64,000 nt of DNA. Origin: Shimia sp040370365. Its GTDB lineage: Bacteria > Pseudomonadota > Alphaproteobacteria > Rhodobacterales > Rhodobacteraceae. The number at the start of each line of letters is the position of its first letter. Positions within the stretch are counted from its first letter, which is position 1. This document shows, one piece after another, positions 15,379 through 23,343 of this stretch. A model generated the notes under the pieces. It worked only from the letters and a program-made list of their open reading frames with translations, did no database searches and was not told the DNA's origin. Made by a program: the position numbers and the translations under genes. Location of the stretch: the NCBI RefSeq assembly GCF_040370365.1, contig NZ_BAABWQ010000002.1, positions 744,001 to 808,000 on the forward strand. The letters are read 5' to 3'.

Positions 15379-16443
15379 ATGGCATCTCGCGACGCAGTAC
15401 TAAATATTATCAAAGAGTTCACCGATCCCGCGTCGGGCAATGATTTGGTTGCAAGCGGCATGGTCCGCGCGCTGTCCGTTGAAGGTAGCGAAATACGTTT
15501 TGTTCTGGAAATCGATCCTGCGCGTGCGCAGGCCATGCAGCCAATGAAGGTTGAACTCGAAGACAAGCTCAATGCTTTGGATGGCATTGAGAAGGTCTCC
15601 GTTGTGATGACGGCCCATGCTGCGAGCAAACCGCCACCTGACTTGAAGGGCTCCCGCCCTGCCGAGCCACAGGGGCCACAAAAAATTCCGGGAATCGACC
15701 GCATACTGGCTGTGGCCTCAGGGAAAGGTGGTGTGGGAAAATCTACAGTCTCTGCCAATCTTGCTGCTGCTTTGGCCGCTGAGGGACGCCGCGTCGGCCT
15801 TCTGGATGCGGACGTCTACGGCCCGTCGCAACCGCGCATGTTGGGCGTCTCCGGTCGCCCTGCCAGTCCAGATGGCAAAACCATCCTGCCGATGCGCAAC
15901 CATGGCGTCACTATGATGTCGATTGGCCTAATGACACGCGAAGAAGAAGCGGTTGTATGGCGGGGGCCAATGCTGATGGGCGCGCTTCAGCAGATGCTCA
16001 ATCAGGTCCAGTGGGGCGCGTTGGATGTGTTGATTGTCGACCTTCCGCCGGGCACTGGGGACGTGCAAATGACTCTTGCCCAGAAAGCTGAGTTGACGGG
16101 TGCGGTGATTGTCTCCACACCACAAGACATCGCCCTTTTAGATGCCCGCAAAGGGATCAATATGTTTGAAAAACTGGGCACCCCCATCGTGGGCATGATC
16201 GAGAACATGAGCACACACGTCTGTTCCCAATGTGGTCACGAAGAGCACGTCTTTGGCCATGGCGGCGTGGCGGCAGAAGCAGCGAAACTCAACGTCCCGT
16301 TGCTGGCAGAAATCCCCCTGTCCCTCAACATCCGCGTCGCAGCAGACGGAGGCGCGCCGATTGTGGTCTCAGAGCCTGACTCGCCACAAGCGCAAACCTT
16401 CCGCGCGCTTGCGCGCCAACTGATTGAAAGTGGCTCCGCATGA
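15379..16443 (+). CDS. apbC: Mrp/ApbC-family Fe-S cluster carrier ATPase
   Basis: 354 residues, cytoplasmic P-loop NTPase. An N-terminal MIP18/DUF59-like domain (1-80) is followed by Walker A GKGGVGKS (115-122), the switch region DADVYGPSQPRMLG, DLPPGTGDVQ, and a CxxC (CSQC, 282-285) that in this family bridges a [4Fe-4S] cluster at the dimer interface. Length is typical. The start immediately follows the DUF6494 stop. In this island its likely clients are the Fe-S subunits of formate dehydrogenase or the polyferredoxin; a general carrier role is equally possible. Confidence 0.92.
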   Translation: MASRDAVLNIIKEFTDPASGNDLVASGMVRALSVEGSEIRFVLEIDPARAQAMQPMKVELEDKLNALDGIEKVSVVMTAHAASKPPPDLKGSRPAEPQGPQKIPGIDRILAVASGKGGVGKSTVSANLAAALAAEGRRVGLLDADVYGPSQPRMLGVSGRPASPDGKTILPMRNHGVTMMSIGLMTREEEAVVWRGPMLMGALQQMLNQVQWGALDVLIVDLPPGTGDVQMTLAQKAELTGAVIVSTPQDIALLDARKGINMFEKLGTPIVGMIENMSTHVCSQCGHEEHVFGHGGVAAEAAKLNVPLLAEIPLSLNIRVAADGGAPIVVSEPDSPQAQTFRALARQLIESGSA

Positions 16444-17165
16444 GCACACAGCCGCAGTTCCCACCGTTGTTTGAGGGCCTCGCACTGTCAGGTGCGGCGG
16501 ACCCGTTTGCCAAGGCGCAAATGCAAGCAACGTTGGGCTGCGACGCCGGGCTTGTGGTGCACAATCTCGCAGCAGACCACCTCCGCGCGGCCATTGTGTT
16601 TGCGCCGGAGGTTCCCCTGTCCGATGCGATGCCAGTTCTGATCTGTTGCGCAATCGGCTTTCAGAATGCGCTTGGCGCGCTTGCCCCGCCTGAAGTGGCC
16701 GTGCATTTGGAATGGCCCGGCGGCATCCGCATAAACGGGGCCCGCTGTGGGCGTTTGCGCGTTGCAGCTGCTCACAACGAGGCTGACACCATGCCGGATT
16801 GGATTGTTGTCGGGCTGGAACTGCCGCTGATTCCTGGGAATCCCGACATGCCCGGTGCCACCCCGGATGAAACAGCTCTGTATGAGGAAGGCTGCGTCGA
16901 TATTGCACCAGATGACTTGCTAAGCGCATGGGTCCGCCACACGCTGGTTTGGATCAACCGTATGGAAGCCGAAGGGCTCAAGCCGCTCAATGCCGAATGG
17001 CGCGGTCTGGCGCAAAACTTAGGTGAAGAGATCGACTGGACTCTGTTAGGCGCAACAGAGACGGGCACCTTTGTGGGGACCGATGAACGCTTCGGCGCGC
17101 TTGTGCGCAGCGAAGACACAACCCGTCTTTTGCCTCTCACCGCTCTTTTGGAAGGAGACCACTAA
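16440..17165 (+). CDS. Degenerate biotin/lipoate-ligase-like protein (DUF4444 type)
   Basis: 241 residues, overlapping apbC by four bases. The fold signature of biotin/lipoate protein ligases is visible, but the catalytic KWPND block reads EWPGG (HLEWPGGIRINGARCGRLR) and no GRGRxGR adenylate loop is seen. It is therefore unlikely to be an active ligase. The C-terminal part (ETGTFVGTDERFGALVRSEDTTRLLPL) matches the DUF4444 type. Placed between apbC and DUF6505, it is probably an accessory to enzyme maturation, perhaps binding a cofactor or sulfur carrier. That role is inference. Confidence 0.8.
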   Translation: MSTQPQFPPLFEGLALSGAADPFAKAQMQATLGCDAGLVVHNLAADHLRAAIVFAPEVPLSDAMPVLICCAIGFQNALGALAPPEVAVHLEWPGGIRINGARCGRLRVAAAHNEADTMPDWIVVGLELPLIPGNPDMPGATPDETALYEEGCVDIAPDDLLSAWVRHTLVWINRMEAEGLKPLNAEWRGLAQNLGEEIDWTLLGATETGTFVGTDERFGALVRSEDTTRLLPLTALLEGDH

Positions 17166-17644
17166 TGCTGTTGGCCAGAGCCATTCATTTTGATGAAAGC
17201 GACCAAAGGGTCTACTTCAATCCAGCCCGTACCGGCGAATGGGCGATCAGCGGGGGATTTGAATTCTCCAACTGGTCAGAGGCGGATCTGACCGGCAAAG
17301 CCCGGCAAGCGTTTGCCAATGGTTGGCTTGGAATCGAAACATTTGGCCGAGTGACATTTGTGGCCGTCACCTCAATCGAACCGGCAGAGTTGGAAAATCT
17401 GAAAGAATCTTTGGCGCGACACTTTGTGGAAATCTACGGCGCGCCTTCGATGGAGGCTGCGCGGCCCGTTGCCACTGAAGAGCTCACCCATATGGCCGAA
17501 CTCTGCGCAGATCACGACCCCAACACACTTTTGACTGTGTCGCGCGAACTCACCGAAGCTGGTGTACGTGAGCAATTCCGTGCCATCGACTCCGCCGAAG
17601 CAGAGCTTGAGCAATTCGCCATTCACGCGACCCCAGACAGTTGA
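17165..17644 (+). CDS. DUF6505 family protein
   Basis: 159 residues, soluble, no signal peptide. Starts with LLARAIHFDESDQRVYFNPA, and contains GEWAISGGFEFSNW; this is the DUF6505 pattern. The start codon overlaps the previous stop by one base, with AAGGAG seven bases upstream. It is the last gene of the rightward DUF6494-apbC operon and ends at a strong bidirectional terminator. Function unknown; the family tends to sit with formate dehydrogenase or tungsten genes. Confidence 0.8.
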   Translation: MLLARAIHFDESDQRVYFNPARTGEWAISGGFEFSNWSEADLTGKARQAFANGWLGIETFGRVTFVAVTSIEPAELENLKESLARHFVEIYGAPSMEAARPVATEELTHMAELCADHDPNTLLTVSRELTEAGVREQFRAIDSAEAELEQFAIHATPDS

Positions 17645-17650
17645 TTGAAA

Positions 17651-17674
17651 TTGGCGCTGCCTATGCAGCGCCAA
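17651..17674. terminator. Bidirectional hairpin terminator between DUF6505 and tupA
   Basis: Perfect ten-base arms TTGGCGCTGC and GCAGCGCCAA around CTAT. It lies in the 42-base gap between two convergent genes, flanked by A/T-rich bases on both sides, so it can serve both transcripts. Confidence 0.75.
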
Positions 17675-17686
17675 AACGTAGAGGTT

Positions 17687-18499
17687 CTAATGTTTCTGGG
17701 CGTTGAAAATGAACAGCCGTCCACCTTCCAACGTGTACCCGTCAATGAGCGCGCGCGCGCGATCACTTATCAACCAAGCTTCCAGTTTCTCGGCCAACTC
17801 GGCTTGCACATGAGGATGGGTCACAGGATTGACTGGAAGGTAGGCATATTGATTGAACAACGCAGGGTCACCGGCATAGAGCAAAGCCAAATCCCCTTTG
17901 TTGCCAAATTTCAGCCAACTGGCTCTGTCACTCATGATGTAAGCGTTTAGCCCTGACGCTGTGTTCAGCGCAGCCCCCATGCCAGCCCCAGCCTCCTTAT
18001 ACCAAACAGCGGCGCGCGCCTCTGCGTCCACTCCGGCCCCAGCCCACAACGCAAGCTCTTTCTTATGCGTGCCGCTGTCATCGCCACGGCTCACAAACGC
18101 TGACTGCGTTTGCGCAATCGCCACCAAGGCTTCATCCGCGGTCTCCGCCGCGCTCACCAGTGCCGGATCACCTGATGGGCCAACAATCACAAAGTCATTG
18201 AACATGATCTCGCGCCGATGGGTGCCGTGGCCGTCCGCGATAAACTTTTCCTCCGACGCTTTAGAATGCACCAGAATCGCATCCACATCACCTGCCGCGC
18301 CCAACCGCAAGGCCTGTCCAGTGCCCACCACCAGCAACTGTACTGTGAGACCCAGATCCTTCTGGATCTCGGGTAGCAAAACATCCGCAAGGCCAGAGTT
18401 ATGAAACGACGTCGTCACCGCCACTTTCAAACTCTCCGCTTGCGCCATCGCAGTGCTTGCAACCAGCGACAAGACAGCCAAAACCGCACCAATTTTCAT
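17687..18499 (-). CDS. tupA: Tungstate ABC transporter, substrate-binding protein
   Basis: Periplasmic binding protein of 270 residues. The ATG at 18497-18499 overlaps the ATPase stop by four bases (ATGA) and gives a clean signal peptide (MKIGAVLAVLSLVASTAMAQA). Family markers are TTSFHNSGL after the first strand, VGTGQALRLG, and SRGDDSGTHKKE (137-148). TupA proteins bind tungstate very tightly and prefer it over molybdate; specificity here is assigned by family. It is the last gene of the leftward tupB-tupC-tupA operon. Tungsten would supply the formate dehydrogenase of this island. Confidence 0.92.
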   Translation of the reverse strand: MKIGAVLAVLSLVASTAMAQAESLKVAVTTSFHNSGLADVLLPEIQKDLGLTVQLLVVGTGQALRLGAAGDVDAILVHSKASEEKFIADGHGTHRREIMFNDFVIVGPSGDPALVSAAETADEALVAIAQTQSAFVSRGDDSGTHKKELALWAGAGVDAEARAAVWYKEAGAGMGAALNTASGLNAYIMSDRASWLKFGNKGDLALLYAGDPALFNQYAYLPVNPVTHPHVQAELAEKLEAWLISDRARALIDGYTLEGGRLFIFNAQKH

Positions 18500-19215
18500 T
18501 CGACAATATCTCCGTTCAGGAACGCGCGCGCTTCCTGACATCTTGGGGTTTCAAAAAACGTATCTGCAGGCGTCTGTTCAAGTATTCGCCCGTGATGGAT
18601 AAACCACACATCCTGTGCCAGTCGCCGGGCCTGCCCGACGTCGTGGGTCGACATCACCACCCGTGTTCCGGCCTGAAATGCCTCTCGTAGAATCTCTTCG
18701 AATTCCCGAGTCGCACTGCCATCCAGGTTGGCGCAGGGCTCATCTAAGAACAAAATCTGCGGATCACGGATCAACGCCCGCGCCAACGCCAGTTTCTGGC
18801 GTTCGCCACCTGACAAGACCGTGCCTTGCTTGTCAGCACTCTCGCTCAACCCAACACGGGCCAACCACTGCTCTGCCCGCATCCGCGCCTCTTTGCGCGA
18901 CACTCCATGTGTGATCAGCGGGTACGCCACATTCTCGAGTGCGGTGCGCCGCATCATGATCGGGGCCTGAAACACAAAAGCCTGATATGCCCGCGTTTCC
19001 GGCTCTGGCAACTGCCACGACAACTTCCCGCCACGCGCCAACCGCTCCATACCATGCAACATCCGCAGCAGGGTGGTTTTACCGGCCCCATTGGGGCCCA
19101 TCACAATCGTCAATCCAGTCTCGGATACTGTTGTAGAAATCGGGCCAACCAAGGTTTTGCCACGACGTCTGACAAAAGCGTTTTCCACACTCAAAGGAAG
19201 AATAGCGCTTACCAT
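18496..19215 (-). CDS. tupC: Tungstate ABC transporter, ATP-binding protein
   Basis: ABC ATPase of 239 residues. Walker A GPNGAGKTT, signature LSGGERQKLALARAL, Walker B ILFLDEP and the switch His (STHDVG) are all intact. The start overlaps the tupB stop by seven bases and its own stop overlaps tupA, so the three proteins are translated as a unit. Energises tungstate import at the inner membrane. Confidence 0.92.
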   Translation of the reverse strand: MVSAILPLSVENAFVRRRGKTLVGPISTTVSETGLTIVMGPNGAGKTTLLRMLHGMERLARGGKLSWQLPEPETRAYQAFVFQAPIMMRRTALENVAYPLITHGVSRKEARMRAEQWLARVGLSESADKQGTVLSGGERQKLALARALIRDPQILFLDEPCANLDGSATREFEEILREAFQAGTRVVMSTHDVGQARRLAQDVWFIHHGRILEQTPADTFFETPRCQEARAFLNGDIVE

Positions 19216-19913
19216 CGTCCGCTCACCTCCGTTCTAGACAGCATGTGGATGATCAAATTCACCGCCACAGCAAGACCGATCAATACAAAGCCAAGCGCCA
19301 GTGCCAGAGCAAAATTCCCCTTACCGGTTTCCAATGAAATGGCTGTCGTCAGCACCCGTGTTGCATGATCAATATTGCCCCCAACAATCATAATTGCGCC
19401 GACCTCACCGATCCCACGTCCAAACCCGGCAAGCGAGGCCGTCAACAAAGCACGCCGCCCATCCCACAAGAGCGTCCCAATGCGCTGTCGTCGCGACGTG
19501 TTCAGGGAAATCAGCAGATCATGATATTCTGCCCACAGTTCGCGAATGGCCTGATGGGCAATCGAGGCGATGAGCGGAGTCAAAATCACCACTTGGGCAA
19601 TGATCATCGCCGTAGGAGTAAACAGCAGACCAAACACGCCAAACGGGCCTGAGCGCGATAGCAGCAAATAGACAATCAATCCAACCACAACCGGCGGCAG
19701 GCCCATCAGCGCGTTGAGGGTGGCAATCACAAAGCGGCGATACCGAAAGCGCCGCACAGCCAACCAACACCCCAATGGCAATCCAATGGCCGAGGCCACA
19801 AACACCGCAGTTAACGTCACCCGCAACGATCTCAGCGAAATCTCGATGAGATCTGAATCCAGCGTTATGATCATTTGGCCTGCCTGAAGCAGCCCTGCCA
19901 GAATCTCATTCAT
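19209..19913 (-). CDS. tupB: Tungstate ABC transporter, permease
   Basis: Inner-membrane permease of 234 residues with about five or six membrane segments. The binding-protein-dependent loop EVGAIMIVGGNI, preceded by GFGRGIGEVGA, is the site that docks the ATPase. Strong hydrophobic stretches are seen from about residues 30 to 50, 55 to 80, 90 to 115 and 195 to 225. First gene of the operon, whose 5' leader contains a small hairpin that pairs an AAGGAG and further upstream the decamers shared with the fdh promoter region. Confidence 0.92.
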   Translation of the reverse strand: MNEILAGLLQAGQMIITLDSDLIEISLRSLRVTLTAVFVASAIGLPLGCWLAVRRFRYRRFVIATLNALMGLPPVVVGLIVYLLLSRSGPFGVFGLLFTPTAMIIAQVVILTPLIASIAHQAIRELWAEYHDLLISLNTSRRQRIGTLLWDGRRALLTASLAGFGRGIGEVGAIMIVGGNIDHATRVLTTAISLETGKGNFALALALGFVLIGLAVAVNLIIHMLSRTEVSGRW

Positions 19914-20310
19914 GTATTATACTGCCGTGCCTCCGTGGTGCTCCTTGTCGCCTGGTAAGGAGTCGTGACTTCATTGTTGTAATTCTAAGGCTTGGCAAGC
20001 AAACCCCTAAAGAAAAAGCGCCACACCCCTTTTCGGGATGAAAATTGGCCCAAAATGTCCCCGAGTGATCTCTGGGACACGTCATTCTGTCCCTCAAATC
20101 CGCCAGAAGACCGAGAAAAGAGGTCTGCCATTCAAATCCGGTTGGCTGTGCTTGTTCCAAAATCTCCCCGGCCTCAGGACGACATTGATAGATTTTTGCC
20201 ACAGCACCGTCCTGCGTTCTTAATTCTCAAAGTCAGAGGCAGAGGCCTACCCGCCGCGAACCAACCTCACTACCTTATTTTCAATGAGTAATTTTCCCAA
20301 GGATGCTAAA
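19914..20310. promoter_or_regulatory. tupB-cysK divergent intergenic region with fdh-like operator motifs
   Basis: This gap of about 400 bases separates leftward tupB from rightward cysK. On the minus strand it has GGACAGAATG (20092-20083) followed by GGACATTTTG (20060-20051), the same two decamers found in the fdh divergent region, and the dyad GGACA-N8-TGTCC. They lie about 140-180 bases before tupB. Closer to tupB, CTCCTT and AAGGAG at 19941-19962 form a six-base stem with a ten-base loop. I see no gene in this gap. Confidence 0.65.
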
Positions 20311-21375
20311 ATGACCCGACATACCGAAGGGCGCGGCCGCCGTTACAATAGTATTTTGGACACCATTGGTAACACGCCTGTGGTGCGCTTGAACCGCATC
20401 GCGCCACCCCATGTGAATATGTTTGTGAAGTTTGAAGCCGCCAATCCCGCGGGGTCTGTCAAAGACCGGCTGGCGCTTAACATCATTGAATCTGCCGAGA
20501 AAGACGGACGGCTCAAGCCGGGCCAAACCGTGGTGGAGGCCACCTCCGGCAACACGGGCATTGGCCTGGCCATGGTCTGCGCCGCCAAAGGATATCCGCT
20601 GGTGATCACCATGTCTGAGGCTTTCTCAGTGGAACGCCGTCGCCTGATGCGGTTTTTGGGTGCAAAAGTTGTGCTAACCCCAAAAGCGCAAAAAGGCTTT
20701 GGCATGTACAATAAGGCCAAAGAACTGTCTGAGGCCAACGGCTGGTTCCTCGCGAGTCAGTTTGAGACCGCCGACAATGCGAACATCCATGAAAATACAA
20801 CCGCGCGCGAAATCCTCGCCGATTTTGCTGGCGAGCCTTTGGATTATTGGGTGACGGGGTACGGGACCGGAGGCACTCTGTCCGGCGTGTCACGTACACT
20901 TCGCAAAAAGAGTCCTGAGACAAAGATCATCCTGGCTGAGCCTGCCAACGCAGCATTGGTGGACTCCGGCTATGTGAACTCCCGCAACAATGCGCATCAA
21001 GCCACTGAAAGCCACCCCAGCTTTGAGCCACACCCCATTCAGGGCTGGACGCCGGATTTCATCCCATGGGTGCTTCAGGAGGCACTAGACAAAAACGGCT
21101 ATGATCAACTGATCAAAACGCCGGGACCGGACGGAATCGCGTGGTCACGCCGCTTGGCCGCTGAAGAGGGTATCTTTGTCGGCATTTCTGCCGGGGCGAC
21201 CTTGGCGGCCGCCATCGAGGTGGCCAAAGACGCGCGGGATGGGGCGAACATTCTTGTGATGCTGCCTGACACCGGCGAACGGTATCTCTCTACACCGCTG
21301 TTTGAAGGTGTGGCTGAGGACATGAATGAAGAAGAAACGACTATCTCTCTGTCGACGCCGAGCGCACAGCTTTAG
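20311..21375 (+). CDS. cysK: Cysteine synthase A
   Basis: PLP enzyme of 354 residues converting O-acetylserine and sulfide to cysteine. The PLP lysine is in GSVKDRLAL, the substrate loop is TSGNTGIGLA, and the PLP phosphate site is GTGGTLSGVSR. The ATG at 20311 has AAGGA at seven bases; an ATG nine codons earlier lacks one. It is some 30 residues longer than enteric CysK, with a C-terminal extension, usual in Rhodobacterales relatives. It stands alone and ends at a terminator shared with the HU gene. Confidence 0.92.
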   Translation: MTRHTEGRGRRYNSILDTIGNTPVVRLNRIAPPHVNMFVKFEAANPAGSVKDRLALNIIESAEKDGRLKPGQTVVEATSGNTGIGLAMVCAAKGYPLVITMSEAFSVERRRLMRFLGAKVVLTPKAQKGFGMYNKAKELSEANGWFLASQFETADNANIHENTTAREILADFAGEPLDYWVTGYGTGGTLSGVSRTLRKKSPETKIILAEPANAALVDSGYVNSRNNAHQATESHPSFEPHPIQGWTPDFIPWVLQEALDKNGYDQLIKTPGPDGIAWSRRLAAEEGIFVGISAGATLAAAIEVAKDARDGANILVMLPDTGERYLSTPLFEGVAEDMNEEETTISLSTPSAQL

Positions 21376-21393
21376 CGCATCGATCCCACAACA

Positions 21394-21424
21394 AAAAAGG
21401 GCCACTCAAACGAGCGACCCTTTT
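21394..21424. terminator. Bidirectional terminator between cysK and HU gene
   Basis: An imperfect hairpin: AAAAGGG pairs with CCCTTTT, and an inner CTC pairs with GAG around AAAC. The A-tract and T-tract flank the stem so it can end transcription from both sides. It sits between two convergent genes. Confidence 0.75.
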
Positions 21425-21445
21425 CGCAATCAGTGATCAAGAAGA

Positions 21446-21733
21446 TCAACCGTTCACGCTGTCTTTCAACGCTTTTGCAATGGTCATTTTCACAACCTTG
21501 TCTGCGTCTTTCTTGATCTGCTCGCCAGTCGCTGGGTTGCGAACCATACGCTCAGGGCGCTCACGGCAATAGATTTTGCCAACGCCTGGCAGGGTCACTG
21601 CGCCACCGCCGGACACTTCGCTTGTGATCAAGGCACAAACTGCTTCCAAAGCAGCGCCTGCGGATTTTTTGTCAGAGCCCATTTCTTCGGCCAGAGCGGC
21701 AACGAGTTGGGTCTTGGTCATCGGTTTTGCCAT
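21446..21733 (-). CDS. hup: HU-family DNA-binding protein
   Basis: Histone-like protein of 95 residues that bends and compacts DNA as a dimer. The N-terminal helices (MTKTQLVAALAEEMGSDKKSAGAALEAVCALI) and the beta arm with MVRNPATGEQIKKDADKVVKM are typical, although the usual G in GRNP is replaced by V. Length is slightly above the usual 90. A single gene with its own promoter in the 130-base gap to amn, where nothing else is seen. Confidence 0.92.
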   Translation of the reverse strand: MAKPMTKTQLVAALAEEMGSDKKSAGAALEAVCALITSEVSGGGAVTLPGVGKIYCRERPERMVRNPATGEQIKKDADKVVKMTIAKALKDSVNG

Positions 21734-21864
21734 TTCAGGTCTCCATTAGTCTGCCCGAATATTGGGCCTCGTGCCCGGCATTTAACGGGATGTTGTGGGT
21801 GAACACAATAAATTGTATGCCAAAAATCCTATTTTTTATGGGTTTTCCACAGGTTTCCGTAGGG

Positions 21865-23343
21865 TCAGAGGAAGGCAGTCTCATCAAAAGAGCGCAATTT
21901 CCGCGAATGAAGCCGTTCAAGCGGCATTTCACGAAGTCGCTCCATCGCTCGAATTCCGATCAACAAATGCCGCGCGACCTGTGTTTTATAGAAGTCACTC
22001 GCCATACCGGGAAGCTTCAATTCGCCATGCAGCGGTTTGTCGCTCACGCACAAAAGCGTCCCATAGGGCACCCGAAACCGGTATCCATTGGCAGCGATGG
22101 TCGCACTCTCCATGTCCAGTGCAATGGCGCGAGATTGGCTTAGGCGCTGTACTGGGCCGGTGTGTTCGCGCAGTTCCCAATTGCGATTGTCAATTGTCGC
22201 GACCGTCCCTGTGCGCATCACACGCTTAAGCTCGAACCCGGACAGCTCGGTCACTGTGGCCACAGCCTCTTCAAGCGAGGTCTGAACTTCCGCAAGAGCG
22301 GGGATCGGCACCCACACCGGCAAATCGTCATCCAGCACATGATCTTCGCGCAAATACGCATGCGCGAGCACAAAATCTCCAAGACTTTGGGAATTGCGCA
22401 ATCCCGCGCAGTGGCCCACCATAATCCAGGCATGAGGCCGCAAGACCGCGATGTGATCTGTCGCCGTTTTGGCGTTAGAGGGCCCAACGCCAATGTTGAC
22501 CAATGTTATTCCAGAGCCATCAGCGCGTTTTAGGTGATATGTCGGCATCTGCGGTTGCTTGTCTACCGGCGCAATCGGCGTTTCTGCGTCGGTGATTTCA
22601 ACGTTTCCCGTGCTGACAAAGCTTGTGTAGCCACTTGCCTCATCTGCCAACATCTCCCGTGCGTAAGCTTCAAACTCGGTGACGTAGAACTGGTAGTTGG
22701 TGAACAAAACATGGTTTTGGAAATGCTCAGGATCAGTGGCGGTGTAGTGGCTCAAACGCGCAAGCGAATAATCCACGCGTTGTGCGGTAAACGGCGCCAA
22801 GGCCCCAACCCCGTCACGATCCAAACTGGCCGTGCCGTTTACGATATCATCGTTGGTATTAGAGAGATCAGGAACGTCAAAGATATCGCGCAGGGTGAAA
22901 TCCGCCGCGCCTTCTTGCGGCACGGTTAGATCTGTCTGCGCTGCAACGGCAAAATGAACCGGAATGGGTGTCGTCGATGCGCCAACCCAAACAGCCACCT
23001 TATGATTTTCCAACAAGAGCGAGATCTGCTGCTTAAGGTAATTGCGAAACAAATCTGGCCGCGTGATCGTGGCAGCATGCACACCGGGCTCTGCCACATG
23101 CCCAAAACTCAACCGACTGTCTATTTGAGCGAAACTGGTCGTCGTGATCCGAATTTCGGGATAGAAAGCACGAATACGATGTCCATCCGGGCCCTTGCGC
23201 AGCGCGCGCCGGAACTGACCGGAAAGATAGGCTGTGGCCAGCTGATACAGTTCTTCCAATCGCGCCACAGCTGCCGCCGCATCGGTGAATGCCTCAGGTG
23301 CAGGGACCGCCGGAGAATGAACAGGGATTGTTTGAGGTGTCAT
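21865..23343 (-). CDS. amn: AMP nucleosidase
   Basis: 492 residues, close to the enteric enzyme length. It hydrolyses AMP to adenine and ribose 5-phosphate. The N-terminal AMP nucleosidase domain (FRRALRKGPDGHRIRAFYPEIRI) is followed by a nucleoside-phosphorylase-like domain (NIGVGPSNAKTATDHIAVLRPHAWIMVGHCAGLR; IALDMESATIAANGYRFRVPYGTLL). The start overlaps the adenine deaminase stop by four bases (ATGA), so both are co-translated and form an AMP to adenine to hypoxanthine route. Confidence 0.93.
   Translation of the reverse strand: MTPQTIPVHSPAVPAPEAFTDAAAAVARLEELYQLATAYLSGQFRRALRKGPDGHRIRAFYPEIRITTTSFAQIDSRLSFGHVAEPGVHAATITRPDLFRNYLKQQISLLLENHKVAVWVGASTTPIPVHFAVAAQTDLTVPQEGAADFTLRDIFDVPDLSNTNDDIVNGTASLDRDGVGALAPFTAQRVDYSLARLSHYTATDPEHFQNHVLFTNYQFYVTEFEAYAREMLADEASGYTSFVSTGNVEITDAETPIAPVDKQPQMPTYHLKRADGSGITLVNIGVGPSNAKTATDHIAVLRPHAWIMVGHCAGLRNSQSLGDFVLAHAYLREDHVLDDDLPVWVPIPALAEVQTSLEEAVATVTELSGFELKRVMRTGTVATIDNRNWELREHTGPVQRLSQSRAIALDMESATIAANGYRFRVPYGTLLCVSDKPLHGELKLPGMASDFYKTQVARHLLIGIRAMERLREMPLERLHSRKLRSFDETAFL

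Noticed and set aside
19906..20202. A 98-codon leftward frame before tupB
   Set aside because: It overlaps the operator motifs, has no ribosome binding site at its start and no family resemblance.
19914..20283. A molybdenum- or tungsten-cofactor riboswitch upstream of tupB
   Set aside because: I could not fit the conserved multi-stem architecture; only a short hairpin is visible. A covariance search would decide.
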